Shown here one piece after another: positions 13,795 through 21,259 of a DNA stretch of 38,068 nt. How positions within the stretch are numbered: position 1 is the stretch's first letter; each line of letters starts with the position of its first letter. Location: contig CALFLO010000021.1 in assembly GCA_937880175.1 (NCBI GenBank), positions 1 through 38,068 of the forward strand. Direction: 5' to 3'. Both the position numbers and the translations under genes were made by a program. Below the pieces are notes generated by a model. It made no database searches. It was not told where the DNA came from and worked only from the letters and a program-made list of their open reading frames with translations. The DNA comes from an uncultured Gluconobacter sp. (GTDB lineage Bacteria > Pseudomonadota > Alphaproteobacteria > Acetobacterales > Acetobacteraceae).

Positions 13795-14625
13795 TCAGTC
13801 GCGCAGGAGATCGTTGATGGAGGTCTTGGAACGCGTCCGCTCGTCCACACGCTTGACGATCACCGCACAAGCGAGCGACGGCATGCCCGGCTCTTTCGGC
13901 GGCAGCGTTCCCGGAATGACAACGGAATAGGCCGGAACCCGCCCCATGAAGATCTCGCCCGTTGCACGGTCCACGATCTTGGTGGACGCACCGAGGAACA
14001 CACCCATCGACAGGACGGAGCCCTTCTCGACGATCACGCCCTCTGCCACTTCCGAACGGGCACCGATGAAGCAGTCATCCTCGATGATGACCGGAGCAGC
14101 CTGCAACGGCTCCAGAACGCCACCAATGCCAGCACCACCGCTGATATGGCAGTTCTTGCCAATCTGGGCGCAGGACCCGACCGTGGCCCATGTGTCGATC
14201 ATCGTGCCGCTGTCGACACGCGCACCCACGTTCACAAAGCTCGGCATAAGCACCACATTCGGCGCAATGAAGGCGGAGCGACGCACAATCGCACCCGGCA
14301 CCGCACGGAAGCCAGCCTCGGCAAAACGGAACTGGTCCCAGCCGTCAAACTTCAGTGGAACCTTGTCGAAAGCCGGCTCACCGCCGCAGCCGCGCTCCAT
14401 GACGCGGCTGTCATTCAGACGGAACGACAGCAGGACAGCCTTCTTCAGCCACTCGTGAACAACCCAGCCCTCGGCAGACGGCTCGGCAACACGCAGCGTG
14501 CCTGCATCAAGGGCGGTGAGGGCTTTTTCCACGATATCGCGGTCTTCGCCTTCCGTCCGGGCGCTGAGCGTCGCGCGGCGCTCCCACAGGGCTTCAATGG
14601 CGGTACGAAGGGGTGCATTCGGCAT
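13795..14625 (-). CDS. dapD: tetrahydrodipicolinate N-succinyltransferase
   Basis: DapD transfers succinyl from succinyl-CoA to tetrahydrodipicolinate. The 276-residue protein starts with a helical domain (IEALWERRATLSA) and continues with a left-handed beta-helix of hexapeptide repeats, for example VVLMPSFVNVGARVDSGTM and AQIGKNCHISGGAGIGGVLE, as in the trimeric DapD family. ATG 14625 matches the normal start and length although the Shine-Dalgarno is weak. It is the first gene of its operon and lies under a good promoter at 14664-14692. dapE follows directly, giving two consecutive pathway steps. Confidence 0.96.
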   Translation of the reverse strand: MPNAPLRTAIEALWERRATLSARTEGEDRDIVEKALTALDAGTLRVAEPSAEGWVVHEWLKKAVLLSFRLNDSRVMERGCGGEPAFDKVPLKFDGWDQFRFAEAGFRAVPGAIVRRSAFIAPNVVLMPSFVNVGARVDSGTMIDTWATVGSCAQIGKNCHISGGAGIGGVLEPLQAAPVIIEDDCFIGARSEVAEGVIVEKGSVLSMGVFLGASTKIVDRATGEIFMGRVPAYSVVIPGTLPPKEPGMPSLACAVIVKRVDERTRSKTSINDLLRD

Positions 14626-14663
14626 CAGGTCGGTCCGGTAAAGAAGAAGCAGAAATCCGCCGG

Positions 14664-14692
14664 ACCATGCGGTTCCCAAGGTTTCATGTCAA
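14664..14692 (-). promoter_or_regulatory. sigma-70 promoter of dapD-dapE
   Basis: On the minus strand a perfect -35 TTGACA (14687-14692) is followed after exactly 17 bases by CATGGT (14664-14669), which shares three positions with TATAAT. Transcription would begin near 14657, giving a leader of about 32 bases before dapD. Confidence 0.65.
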
Positions 14693-14763
14693 CGGATCTT
14701 TGATCCGAACAGCGCGCCGCCCATGCCCCGCCATTGTTAATGACTTCTTAACCCGTCGCGCTT

Positions 14764-16215
14764 ATGAAATCAGGGGGGCTTTCACTGACCGGCCCGACCG
14801 AGCGCTCTCTGCGGGATATGTCACCCTTGCCTGATATGCATTCCTTGTTGTCCCAGTTCATGAATGAACCCTCAACAGACAAGAGCCCGCAGGATCTGCG
14901 GAACATGCTGGCGTCGACGCTGGAAAGCCGGGAGCGCTGGCGCTCCCTGCTTTATCAGGCGGTGGATCTTGTTTTTGAGACCGACAGCCGCGGCCGGATC
15001 ATCCTGATCTCCCCGGACACCTGGCTCGGACGGCCCACCACAGCCCTGATCGGGAGCCCGTTCAGCGCGCTATGCGGCAGTATGAGCGTCCTTCAGACCC
15101 ATAACGGCACCCCCGTCCAGATCACTCCCCCGCAGGGGCCGCCCCTGACCGTCATCCTGTCGTCGTGCCCGTTCCATGACAGCGAAGGCCGGATTACCGG
15201 CACACGCGGCACTCTCAAGGCAGTCTCCGGGTTCCTTCCGGGCAGCAGCGCCGTCACACTGCCCGCACCCGGAGACGATTCCGGTGCCCGCATCGAGAGC
15301 TTCTCCGGCAGCAAGAGCGTCACAACCCTTGCTGCGATCGTTCTGGCGTTGCGCAAGGCCATCGTTCCCCGACTGGCCTCTGCCGCCGCGATGGAGGCCC
15401 TGCTTGCACCTTTGGCCGCAGACGGCGCCCTGCTCGACACAGCCTCGCCGAAAAGCTTTCTGTTTTCATCCTCGGCGCTGCCCACTGACATCCAGTCCGT
15501 GCTGTCCACGCCGACATCCCAAGCCAGAACAGATCTGTTTCGGGCGGGCGCCAGCCATGTCATGATCTGCCGGGAAAACGTCCGCAGCCTCAAACAGCTC
15601 TGTCTCGTCGTCTGGCGTCCCGAGCCCTGGTCTCCGCAGGAGCAGCAGCTCTGCGAGACGGTCTGCTCCATGCTGGCCGGATTCTGGGAGCTGGACAGCA
15701 TCCATCGCCGGATCCTGAGCGACTCCGACTACGACATCGCGTCGAATCTGCTCAACTGGAATGGCCTGAAAGCGGAAATCGAACGCCGCTCACGGCGTCT
15801 CGATCAGGAAAGCATGGCCGCCACCCTGATCATCGCCCGCATTCCCGGCCTGACAGAACTTTCAAAAACGCGCGGCTTCGAGGCTGGTGAGGAAGCCCTG
15901 CGACAGTGCACGGCCCTTCTGCGCAAGGCCATCCGTCCGACGGATGCCATCGGCCGCATCAGCAACAACACGTTTGGTCTGTGGATGGATGGCGGGGACC
16001 GCTTCGCCGCAGCCGAACGGGCCGAACGCATCACGGCTCATGGTATCCCCATCCTGATCGATCCCCCCGTTCACCTGCCACTTCAGCTTGGCCTCGTTTC
16101 GCGCGAAGCCAATGCCGAAGAAACACCGGACAGCCTGCTCGAACGGGGCATGCAGGCCCTTCAGGAAGGGGTTGCCGAAAATAGAAAATGGCGCTTCTCA
16201 CACGAAGCGCCATAA
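14764..16215 (+). CDS. PAS-like/degenerate GGDEF domain protein
   Basis: The 483-residue soluble protein has a PAS-like segment after a short helix (about 62-150: AVDLVFETDSRGRIILISPD). A middle region without a clear family follows, possibly GAF-like. The C-terminal domain (about 335-440) has the fold pattern of a diguanylate cyclase: NLLNWNGLKAEIERR, LIIARIPGLTELSKTRGFEAGEEALRQC, then GRISNNTFGLWM. The catalytic GGDEF loop reads SNNTF (400-404), so cyclase activity is very unlikely; a binding or regulatory role is possible. No EAL domain is present. The start is uncertain: ATGs at 14764, 14818 and 14836 all lack a strong ribosome-binding site. The last codons form the terminator of argB on the other strand. 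Confidence 0.8.
   Translation: MKSGGLSLTGPTERSLRDMSPLPDMHSLLSQFMNEPSTDKSPQDLRNMLASTLESRERWRSLLYQAVDLVFETDSRGRIILISPDTWLGRPTTALIGSPFSALCGSMSVLQTHNGTPVQITPPQGPPLTVILSSCPFHDSEGRITGTRGTLKAVSGFLPGSSAVTLPAPGDDSGARIESFSGSKSVTTLAAIVLALRKAIVPRLASAAAMEALLAPLAADGALLDTASPKSFLFSSSALPTDIQSVLSTPTSQARTDLFRAGASHVMICRENVRSLKQLCLVVWRPEPWSPQEQQLCETVCSMLAGFWELDSIHRRILSDSDYDIASNLLNWNGLKAEIERRSRRLDQESMAATLIIARIPGLTELSKTRGFEAGEEALRQCTALLRKAIRPTDAIGRISNNTFGLWMDGGDRFAAAERAERITAHGIPILIDPPVHLPLQLGLVSREANAEETPDSLLERGMQALQEGVAENRKWRFSHEAP
16177..16213 (-). terminator. terminator of the argB operon inside the end of the GGDEF-like gene
   Basis: ATGGCGCTTC (16188-16197) and GAAGCGCCAT (16204-16213) are perfect inverted copies with loop TCACAC. 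Read on the minus strand the stem is followed by TTTCTATTTTC, a good U-rich tail. It lies 34 bases beyond the argB stop and covers codons 475-482 and part of the stop of the opposing gene. Confidence 0.85.
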
Positions 16216-16246
16216 TCTTCAGTTCAGTCAGTCTGCTGTCAGCCGG

Positions 16247-17194
16247 TTACGCCTTGATGAGCGTCCCGGGGCCTGCCCGCGTGAACAGTTCCAGCAAACA
16301 GCTATGTGGCACGCGTCCATCGAGAATGACGGCGGCTTTCGCGCCCTGGCGGACCGCCTCTAGGCAGGTCTCGACCTTCGGGATCATGCCGCCCGAAATC
16401 GACCCATCCGCAATCCGGCGCAGGGCTTCTTCCGCGCTCAGTTCCTCGATGAGCTTGCCGTTCTCATCCAGCACGCCCGGTACATCCGTCAGCATCAGCA
16501 GACGCGACGCATGCACCGCACCGGCGATTGCACCGGCTGCCGTATCGGCGTTGATATTGTAGGTTTCGCCATCCTCGCCAACGCCCACCGGCGCGATCAC
16601 GGGGATCAGACCAGAACCCAGCAGGGCGTACAGAACCCGCGGGTCAATTTTTTCCGGCTGCCCGACAAAACCAAGATCAATGACTTTCTCGATTTCACTG
16701 CCCGGATCGCGCTTCGTGCGCGTCAGCTTGCGCGCCTGGATCAGGCCACCATCCTTGCCGGAAATCCCGACGGCAAGCGCCCCGGCACGGTTGATAAGCT
16801 CGGCCACCTGTTTGTTGACGCTGCCCGACAGAACCATCTCGATCACATCGACCATCGACTTGTCGGTCACCCGGAGCCCGTCAATGAACTCCGAGCGGAT
16901 CTTTAGCCGGTCCAGCATCGCGCTGATCTGCGGACCACCACCATGCACGACGATCGGATTGATACCGACCAGCTTGAGCAGCGAGATATCATAGCCGAAC
17001 GCATGTGCCAGCTTGCCCTCGCCCATGGCATGACCGCCATATTTGACGACAATCGTATCTCCGGCATAGCGCCGCAGGAACGGCAGCGCGCTGGAGAGAA
17101 TGGCAGCCTGCTGCTGGGCTTCTTCCGCATTCACGACAGGCGCCACATCCGGGAGCTTGTCGCTGTGCGTAGTAATGGGGGTCTTACTGGTCAT
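16247..17194 (-). CDS. argB: acetylglutamate kinase
   Basis: ArgB phosphorylates N-acetylglutamate, the second step of arginine synthesis. The 315-residue amino-acid kinase has IVVKYGGHAMG near residue 55, the substrate-binding INPIVVHGGGPQI, VGISGKDGGLI and the nucleotide-binding part ending YNINADTAAGAIAGA. ATG 17194 overlaps the engB stop (ATGA) and is the last gene of rpmH-rnpA-yidD-yidC-engB-argB. The N-terminal helix before the kinase core suggests the hexameric, arginine-inhibited form, which is inference. A terminator follows. Confidence 0.97.
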   Translation of the reverse strand: MTSKTPITTHSDKLPDVAPVVNAEEAQQQAAILSSALPFLRRYAGDTIVVKYGGHAMGEGKLAHAFGYDISLLKLVGINPIVVHGGGPQISAMLDRLKIRSEFIDGLRVTDKSMVDVIEMVLSGSVNKQVAELINRAGALAVGISGKDGGLIQARKLTRTKRDPGSEIEKVIDLGFVGQPEKIDPRVLYALLGSGLIPVIAPVGVGEDGETYNINADTAAGAIAGAVHASRLLMLTDVPGVLDENGKLIEELSAEEALRRIADGSISGGMIPKVETCLEAVRQGAKAAVILDGRVPHSCLLELFTRAGPGTLIKA

Positions 17195-17886
17195 GATCCG
17201 GACTGTCCTTCCCCTGACGCCTGGAGTGGAACGGCAAAACGGGCAATTTCCGCCCGCAGATCCTCGATCCCGAAGCCGGTCTCGCTGCTGGTGGAAATGA
17301 TGCGCGGATAGGCGGCGGCATGCTTGAGCGCCAGCGCTTCGACTTCCGCGGTTTTCGCAGCCAGAGCCTTGGGCTTCACCTGATCGCACTTGGTCAGCAC
17401 GATCTGGAACACCACGGCCGCGCGGTTCAGCAGTTCCATGACGTCCTTGTCGGACTCCTTGAGCTCGATCCGTGCGTCCAGAAGCAGAATAACCCGCTCC
17501 AGCGTGGTCCGGCCACGGAGATAGGCGAACATCATGTCCTGCCAGTCTTCCTTGACCGACTTGGCCGCCTTCGCAAATCCGTAGCCCGGCATGTCCACGA
17601 GAGACAGGCGTTCCGACAGGTTGAAGAAGTTGAGCTGCTTCGTGCGCCCCGGCTCGGACGAAGCCCGTGCCAGCGCACGACGCCCCGTCAGCGCATTGAT
17701 GAGGCTCGACTTGCCAACATTGGACCGCCCGGCAAAAGCCACTTCGGGTCGGCCCACCGGCGGAAGCTGGTCGATCTTCTGCGAGCCAAAGAAGAACTCA
17801 CATTCCCCCGCGAAAAGAAGCCTGCCGTCCTCGATCTGGGCCTCGGTCGGAGGCCCAGGGATTTCCTTGATCATGTCCTGCTTCAT
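17191..17886 (-). CDS. engB: ribosome biogenesis GTP-binding protein EngB/YsxC
   Basis: EngB is a small essential GTPase needed for assembly of the large ribosomal subunit. The 231-residue protein has G1 GRSNVGKSS (about 54-62), G2 around PGRTKQLNFF, G3 DMPGYG and G4 TKCD, followed by the G5-like STSSETG. ATG 17886 lies 14 bases after the yidC stop; an ATG at 17874 with AGGA just upstream is an alternative. The order yidC-engB-argB is the usual alphaproteobacterial one. Confidence 0.95.
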   Translation of the reverse strand: MKQDMIKEIPGPPTEAQIEDGRLLFAGECEFFFGSQKIDQLPPVGRPEVAFAGRSNVGKSSLINALTGRRALARASSEPGRTKQLNFFNLSERLSLVDMPGYGFAKAAKSVKEDWQDMMFAYLRGRTTLERVILLLDARIELKESDKDVMELLNRAAVVFQIVLTKCDQVKPKALAAKTAEVEALALKHAAAYPRIISTSSETGFGIEDLRAEIARFAVPLQASGEGQSGS

Positions 17887-17900
17887 GCCCTGATCCCGCC

Positions 17901-19628
17901 TCAGGTCCGCGATACCGGAACAGGCAGACCCGTCCGGCGCTGGATGAAGATCTGCTGCGCAACCGTCAGCAGGTTGTTCCATGTGTAATAGACCAGCAGA
18001 CTGGCCGGGAAGCCGGACATGAAGAATACATAGGCCAGCGGCATGAACTGCATCACCCGCGCCTGTGCCGGATCAAGGCTCGCCGTCGAACTCGTCTGGC
18101 GCTGCAGCAGCCAGAACGTCAGGCCAAGTGCGGTGCCCCAGATGCTGACATGCAGGAATGCGGAATAATGCGTCGGGTCGAACGGCAGCAGTCCGAACAG
18201 ATTGAACACGTTCGTCGGGTCCGGCATGGACAGATCGCGGATCCAGCCAAAGAAGGGCGCATGACGCGCATCGATGCTGATGTTCAGGATCTTGTAAAGG
18301 CAGAAGAAGATCGGCGCCTGGATCAGCATCGGCAGACAGCCGCTCGCCGGGCTGACCTTCTCTTCACGATACAGCGCCATGACCTTCTGGTTCATGGCCA
18401 TTGGATCGTCCTTATTCTTCTCCCGGATCTCCTTGACCTTCGGCGCCAGAAGACGCATCCGCGCGGAAGACTGGGCAGCCTTAGAGGCCAGCGGAAAGAG
18501 AACGATCTTGACGATCAGCGTCAGCGCCATCAGCGCCAGACCGAAATTGCCCAGATGCAGATACAGCCAGTGCAGCAGCGTCAGTAGCGGACGGGTCAGG
18601 AAGCTGAACCAGCCAAAGTCGATCGCCTTGTCCAGATCGGGAATCCCGAGCTGTTTGCTATAGCCCTGCAACAGACTGACAACCTTCGCCCCGGCAAAAA
18701 CATGGCTTTTCGCCGTGACGGAGCCGTTCGGCATGACCTGCTGAGCGGTCTGTGCGGACATGCCAACCTGATAGGAACCCGGCGCCCCCGGCACATAAGC
18801 GAAGCTTGCTGCAACCGGCGTGCCGTCAGCCGGTGCCACAGCCGTCAGCCAGAACTTGTCGCTGATGCCATCCCATCCAGTCGTACCTGTGGACGACCAC
18901 GAGACATGATCCGGATGGTCAGCGCCCTTGCGCAGGTTCTTGTAGCTTTCGTCCTGCATCCGGCCACCGACAACGGCGATCGGACCTTCATGCGCGGTGA
19001 AAGCCCCTTCCGGCGCATCGTAATCGCGCTGTACGCGCTCGAACGGCACCAAAGCCACCGGCTGGCCGGAATGGTTCTCGATCGTCTGGCTCACGGCAAA
19101 CATGTAATGCGCGTCCAGCCCGATCTGGATGGAGAACACCACACCCTGCCCGTTATCCCAGTGCAACGTCACCGGATGCTCTGGCGTCAGCGTCTCGTCG
19201 GAGCTTTCCCAGACCGTATTCAGGTCCGGCACGCGGGCATTGGAGCCCGGAGCATTCGTCCAGCCGATCACGACGAAATTGGGATGCGCGCTTCCAGCCT
19301 TGTCTAGCAGCCGCACCAGCGGGCTGTCCTTGGCCAGGGTCTCGCGATATTTCGTGAGGATCAGGTCATCCAGCACGGCACCCTTCAGGTTGAGGGAACC
19401 CTGCACATCCGGACCCGTCACCGGAATACGACGCGCGGAAGCCGGAGCCTCCGACGCAGCGTCGGCAGCAGGCGCAGCGACGGCAGGCGTGCTGGTCTGA
19501 ACCTGCGCTGCCGGCGCGTGGGTGACAGGATGGGGGTCGTCCTGATGGGGCTTCGGCATGAAATAGTCGAAACCGATCAGGATAAGGGCCGAGAGAAGTG
19601 TGGCCGCAATAATGCGCTTGATGTCCAT
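17901..19628 (-). CDS. yidC: membrane protein insertase YidC
   Basis: YidC inserts proteins into the inner membrane, alone or with SecYEG. The 575-residue protein has an N-terminal membrane helix (DIKRIIAATLLSALILIGFD), a long periplasmic domain P1 (about 25-345) whose first part is rich in Ala/Pro, and five C-terminal helices. The conserved segments FPLASKAAQSSARMRLLAPK (a cytoplasmic loop) and SPASGCLPMLIQAPIFFCLY are visible. ATG 19628 is chosen because the N-terminal helix then begins directly, as in the family. It is located between yidD and engB. Confidence 0.96.
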   Translation of the reverse strand: MDIKRIIAATLLSALILIGFDYFMPKPHQDDPHPVTHAPAAQVQTSTPAVAAPAADAASEAPASARRIPVTGPDVQGSLNLKGAVLDDLILTKYRETLAKDSPLVRLLDKAGSAHPNFVVIGWTNAPGSNARVPDLNTVWESSDETLTPEHPVTLHWDNGQGVVFSIQIGLDAHYMFAVSQTIENHSGQPVALVPFERVQRDYDAPEGAFTAHEGPIAVVGGRMQDESYKNLRKGADHPDHVSWSSTGTTGWDGISDKFWLTAVAPADGTPVAASFAYVPGAPGSYQVGMSAQTAQQVMPNGSVTAKSHVFAGAKVVSLLQGYSKQLGIPDLDKAIDFGWFSFLTRPLLTLLHWLYLHLGNFGLALMALTLIVKIVLFPLASKAAQSSARMRLLAPKVKEIREKNKDDPMAMNQKVMALYREEKVSPASGCLPMLIQAPIFFCLYKILNISIDARHAPFFGWIRDLSMPDPTNVFNLFGLLPFDPTHYSAFLHVSIWGTALGLTFWLLQRQTSSTASLDPAQARVMQFMPLAYVFFMSGFPASLLVYYTWNNLLTVAQQIFIQRRTGLPVPVSRT

Positions 19629-19718
19629 CGGGCGGATGCCGGTCTTTCGTCTCACTGGATAGGGCTTGCGCCTCAAGTGGCCGAAAACCGCATTCAAAAC
19701 AATAGGCGGAGGGTTTTT

Positions 19719-19970
19719 TTAATGCCGGTGTGGCTTCGGAGGCAGGTCCACGCCCCCCTTCGACCAGGGGTGGCAGCGCCCGATCCTGCGCATCGCAAGC
19801 CAGCCTCCCCGCACAGGCCCATACTCGCGGATCACCGTCAGCGCATAGGAGCTGCATGTCGGGTCAAAGCGGCAGTTGGTGCCGATGAACGGGCTGATGA
19901 AGAGCTTGTAAGCGTCAATGAGCGACAGCATCAGGGCCGTAACGGCTTTCCTGAGCATGGACGCGATCAT
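19719..19970 (-). CDS. yidD: membrane protein insertion efficiency factor YidD
   Basis: The 83-residue protein is a typical YidD (DUF37): LIDAYKLFISPFIGTNCRF, then PTCSSYALTVIREYGPVRGG and RIGRCHPW. The three conserved cysteines and the amphipathic N-terminus are present. YidD assists YidC-dependent membrane protein insertion. ATG 19970 overlaps the rnpA stop (ATGA). A spacer of 90 bases separates it from yidC. Confidence 0.96.
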   Translation of the reverse strand: MIASMLRKAVTALMLSLIDAYKLFISPFIGTNCRFDPTCSSYALTVIREYGPVRGGWLAMRRIGRCHPWSKGGVDLPPKPHRH

Positions 19971-20341
19971 TTCGCCCGGACCCGGCTTTTGCCGGATTGT
20001 CCGCCAGGATTTTCCCGGAAATTGACGTCCAATCCCTTGCGCAGGGCCTGACGCAGATCGTCTTTGAGAAGGGAAAAATCGCGCCCCCGGGTCTTGTCCC
20101 GTCCAATCAGGACGAAATCGCCGGAAGGAAGGCCGTCTTCCCGCGCCACAAGGCGCAGGGCCTCACGGAGGCGACGGCGGGTGCGGTTACGGATGACAGA
20201 ATTACCGACTTTTTTTGTGACCGTGAAACCAACGCGGGTTTCGGTCGCTTTGTCATCCGGCAGGATCTGCACAACCATACCGGGAGTGGCGACCTTGCGC
20301 CCCTTCCCGGCCACACGCAGAAACTGTGGCCGTTTTTTCAA
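19967..20341 (-). CDS. rnpA: ribonuclease P protein component
   Basis: RnpA is the basic protein subunit of RNase P that helps the RNA remove 5' leaders from tRNA precursors. The RNR signature is clear: KKVGNSVIRNRTRRRLREAL, and the C-terminal part reads DFVLIGRDKTRGRDFSLL. No ATG is suitably placed; TTG 20341 gives a 124-residue protein beginning KKRPQFLRVAGKGRK, as expected for the family, so a TTG start is proposed. It lies 49 bases after rpmH and overlaps yidD. Confidence 0.92.
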   Translation of the reverse strand: MKKRPQFLRVAGKGRKVATPGMVVQILPDDKATETRVGFTVTKKVGNSVIRNRTRRRLREALRLVAREDGLPSGDFVLIGRDKTRGRDFSLLKDDLRQALRKGLDVNFRENPGGQSGKSRVRAK

Positions 20342-20390
20342 ACGGCCCGGTGTGTGGCCTGTTGTATGGATCGTGCCGATCGGGTCGAAC

Positions 20391-20525
20391 TCAGGCGGAG
20401 AGCTTCTTGCGACCCTTGGTGCGACGGTTGGCCAGTACGCGGCGGCCACCGACGGTTTCGCTACGCGTACGGAAACCGTGACGACGCTTGCGAACCAGCT
20501 TGGAGGGTTGATACGTGCGCTTCAT
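20391..20525 (-). CDS. rpmH: 50S ribosomal protein L34
   Basis: The 44-residue protein MKRTYQPSKLVRKRRHGF... is a textbook L34. ATG 20525 is preceded by AAGGA at a good distance. L34 and RnpA are adjacent here as in most bacteria. The usual dnaA/oriC partner is absent; the upstream neighbour is a small divergent gene. A consensus promoter lies at 20616-20644. Confidence 0.99.
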   Translation of the reverse strand: MKRTYQPSKLVRKRRHGFRTRSETVGGRRVLANRRTKGRKKLSA

Positions 20526-20580
20526 GACGTTGATCCTTAAAAACCAGGCGGACGCCTCAACTATGGACATCCGCGTCGAT

Positions 20581-20599
20581 CGGGCGCACGAAACGCCCG
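20581..20599 (-). other. hairpin in the rpmH leader
   Basis: CGGGCG and CGCCCG pair perfectly around a 7-base loop in the roughly 83-base leader of rpmH. A short palindrome AGGCGGACGCCT (20546-20557) lies just before the Shine-Dalgarno. A role in control or stability of rpmH mRNA is possible but unproven. Confidence 0.45.
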
Positions 20600-20615
20600 G
20601 TGATTGAGACCCGGG

Positions 20616-20644
20616 CTTGTAAGCACGCAGGCCCTTCATGTCAA
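20616..20644 (-). promoter_or_regulatory. sigma-70 promoter of rpmH-rnpA operon
   Basis: On the minus strand TTGACA (20639-20644) is followed after 17 bases by TACAAG (20616-20621), four matches to TATAAT. The -35 overlaps the first codons of the divergent small gene, so the two transcription units share this region. Confidence 0.75.
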
Positions 20645-20886
20645 TGCCAGACCTACAGGAACTTCAGCCCATGCCCGAGTCCAGCACCACTCCCGTCTCC
20701 AGAAAGCTCTCTCAGGACGCCGCAACCTTCCGCCACGACCTGCGCAACGCGCTCGCTCCCGCCCTGCTCTGCGCCGACATTCTCGCCTCACACAAGGACA
20801 AGTCCGTGCAGCAGAATGCCGGAACGATCATTGATGCGCTGGAAAACGCCCTGAAACTGCTGAAGAAATCTAGTTCTTCTCGATAA
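20638..20886 (+). CDS. small protein resembling a lone histidine-kinase phosphoacceptor (DHp) domain
   Basis: The 82-residue protein has a disordered N-terminus (about 1-28) and then FRHDLRNALAPALLCADIL (31-49), which looks like the H-box helix of histidine kinases with H33 as candidate phospho-acceptor. A second helix follows (NAGTIIDALENALKLLKK). There is no ATP-binding domain, sensor or membrane helix. It could be a phosphotransfer or dimerisation partner, or a remnant of a kinase; the sequence cannot decide. Starts at 20638 or 20644 (MPDLQE) are possible and neither has a good ribosome-binding site. Its end overlaps the end of gloA by 17 bases, tail to tail. Confidence 0.7.
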   Translation: MSMPDLQELQPMPESSTTPVSRKLSQDAATFRHDLRNALAPALLCADILASHKDKSVQQNAGTIIDALENALKLLKKSSSSR

Positions 20887-21259
20887 GCTCGATCTTGTAG
20901 CCGTCGGGGTCCTCGACGAAGGCAATGATGATCGTTCCGAACTTCAACGGACCAGCCTCGCGCGTCACCTTGCCACCGCCACTACGGACCGTCTCCACGA
21001 GCGCGGACACATCGGGCACACCAATCGCGAAGTGCCCAAAGCCGGTGCCCACCTCGTAATCGGTTTCCTGGTCCCAGTTATAGGTCAGTTCGATCTCGGC
21101 CTGTCCGTGCTCGTTATCATCGAATCCGATGAAAACCAGCGTGTAACGCCCCTCACGCACTTCCTTGCGGCGAAGCTCCTTCATGCCAAGGAGCTTGTAG
21201 AATGCGAGACTCCGGTCAATGTCGCGGATTCTCACCATCGTATGCAGAAACGTACTCAT
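20870..21259 (-). CDS. gloA: lactoylglutathione lyase (glyoxalase I)
   Basis: The 129-residue glyoxalase I converts the hemithioacetal of methylglyoxal and glutathione into S-lactoylglutathione. The four metal ligands line up with the E. coli enzyme: H6 in FLHTMVRI, E57 in IELTYNWD, H76 in GFGHFAIGV and E124 in YKIELIEK. The length suits the small Ni-type form. The ATG shares one base with the lpxI stop (TAATG), so translation is coupled. It occupies the position where lpxB usually follows lpxI. Confidence 0.97.
   Translation of the reverse strand: MSTFLHTMVRIRDIDRSLAFYKLLGMKELRRKEVREGRYTLVFIGFDDNEHGQAEIELTYNWDQETDYEVGTGFGHFAIGVPDVSALVETVRSGGGKVTREAGPLKFGTIIIAFVEDPDGYKIELIEKN

Noticed and set aside
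20391..20644. Possible replication origin beside rpmH.
   Set aside because: dnaA is absent and no cluster of DnaA boxes or AT-rich unwinding stretch is visible.
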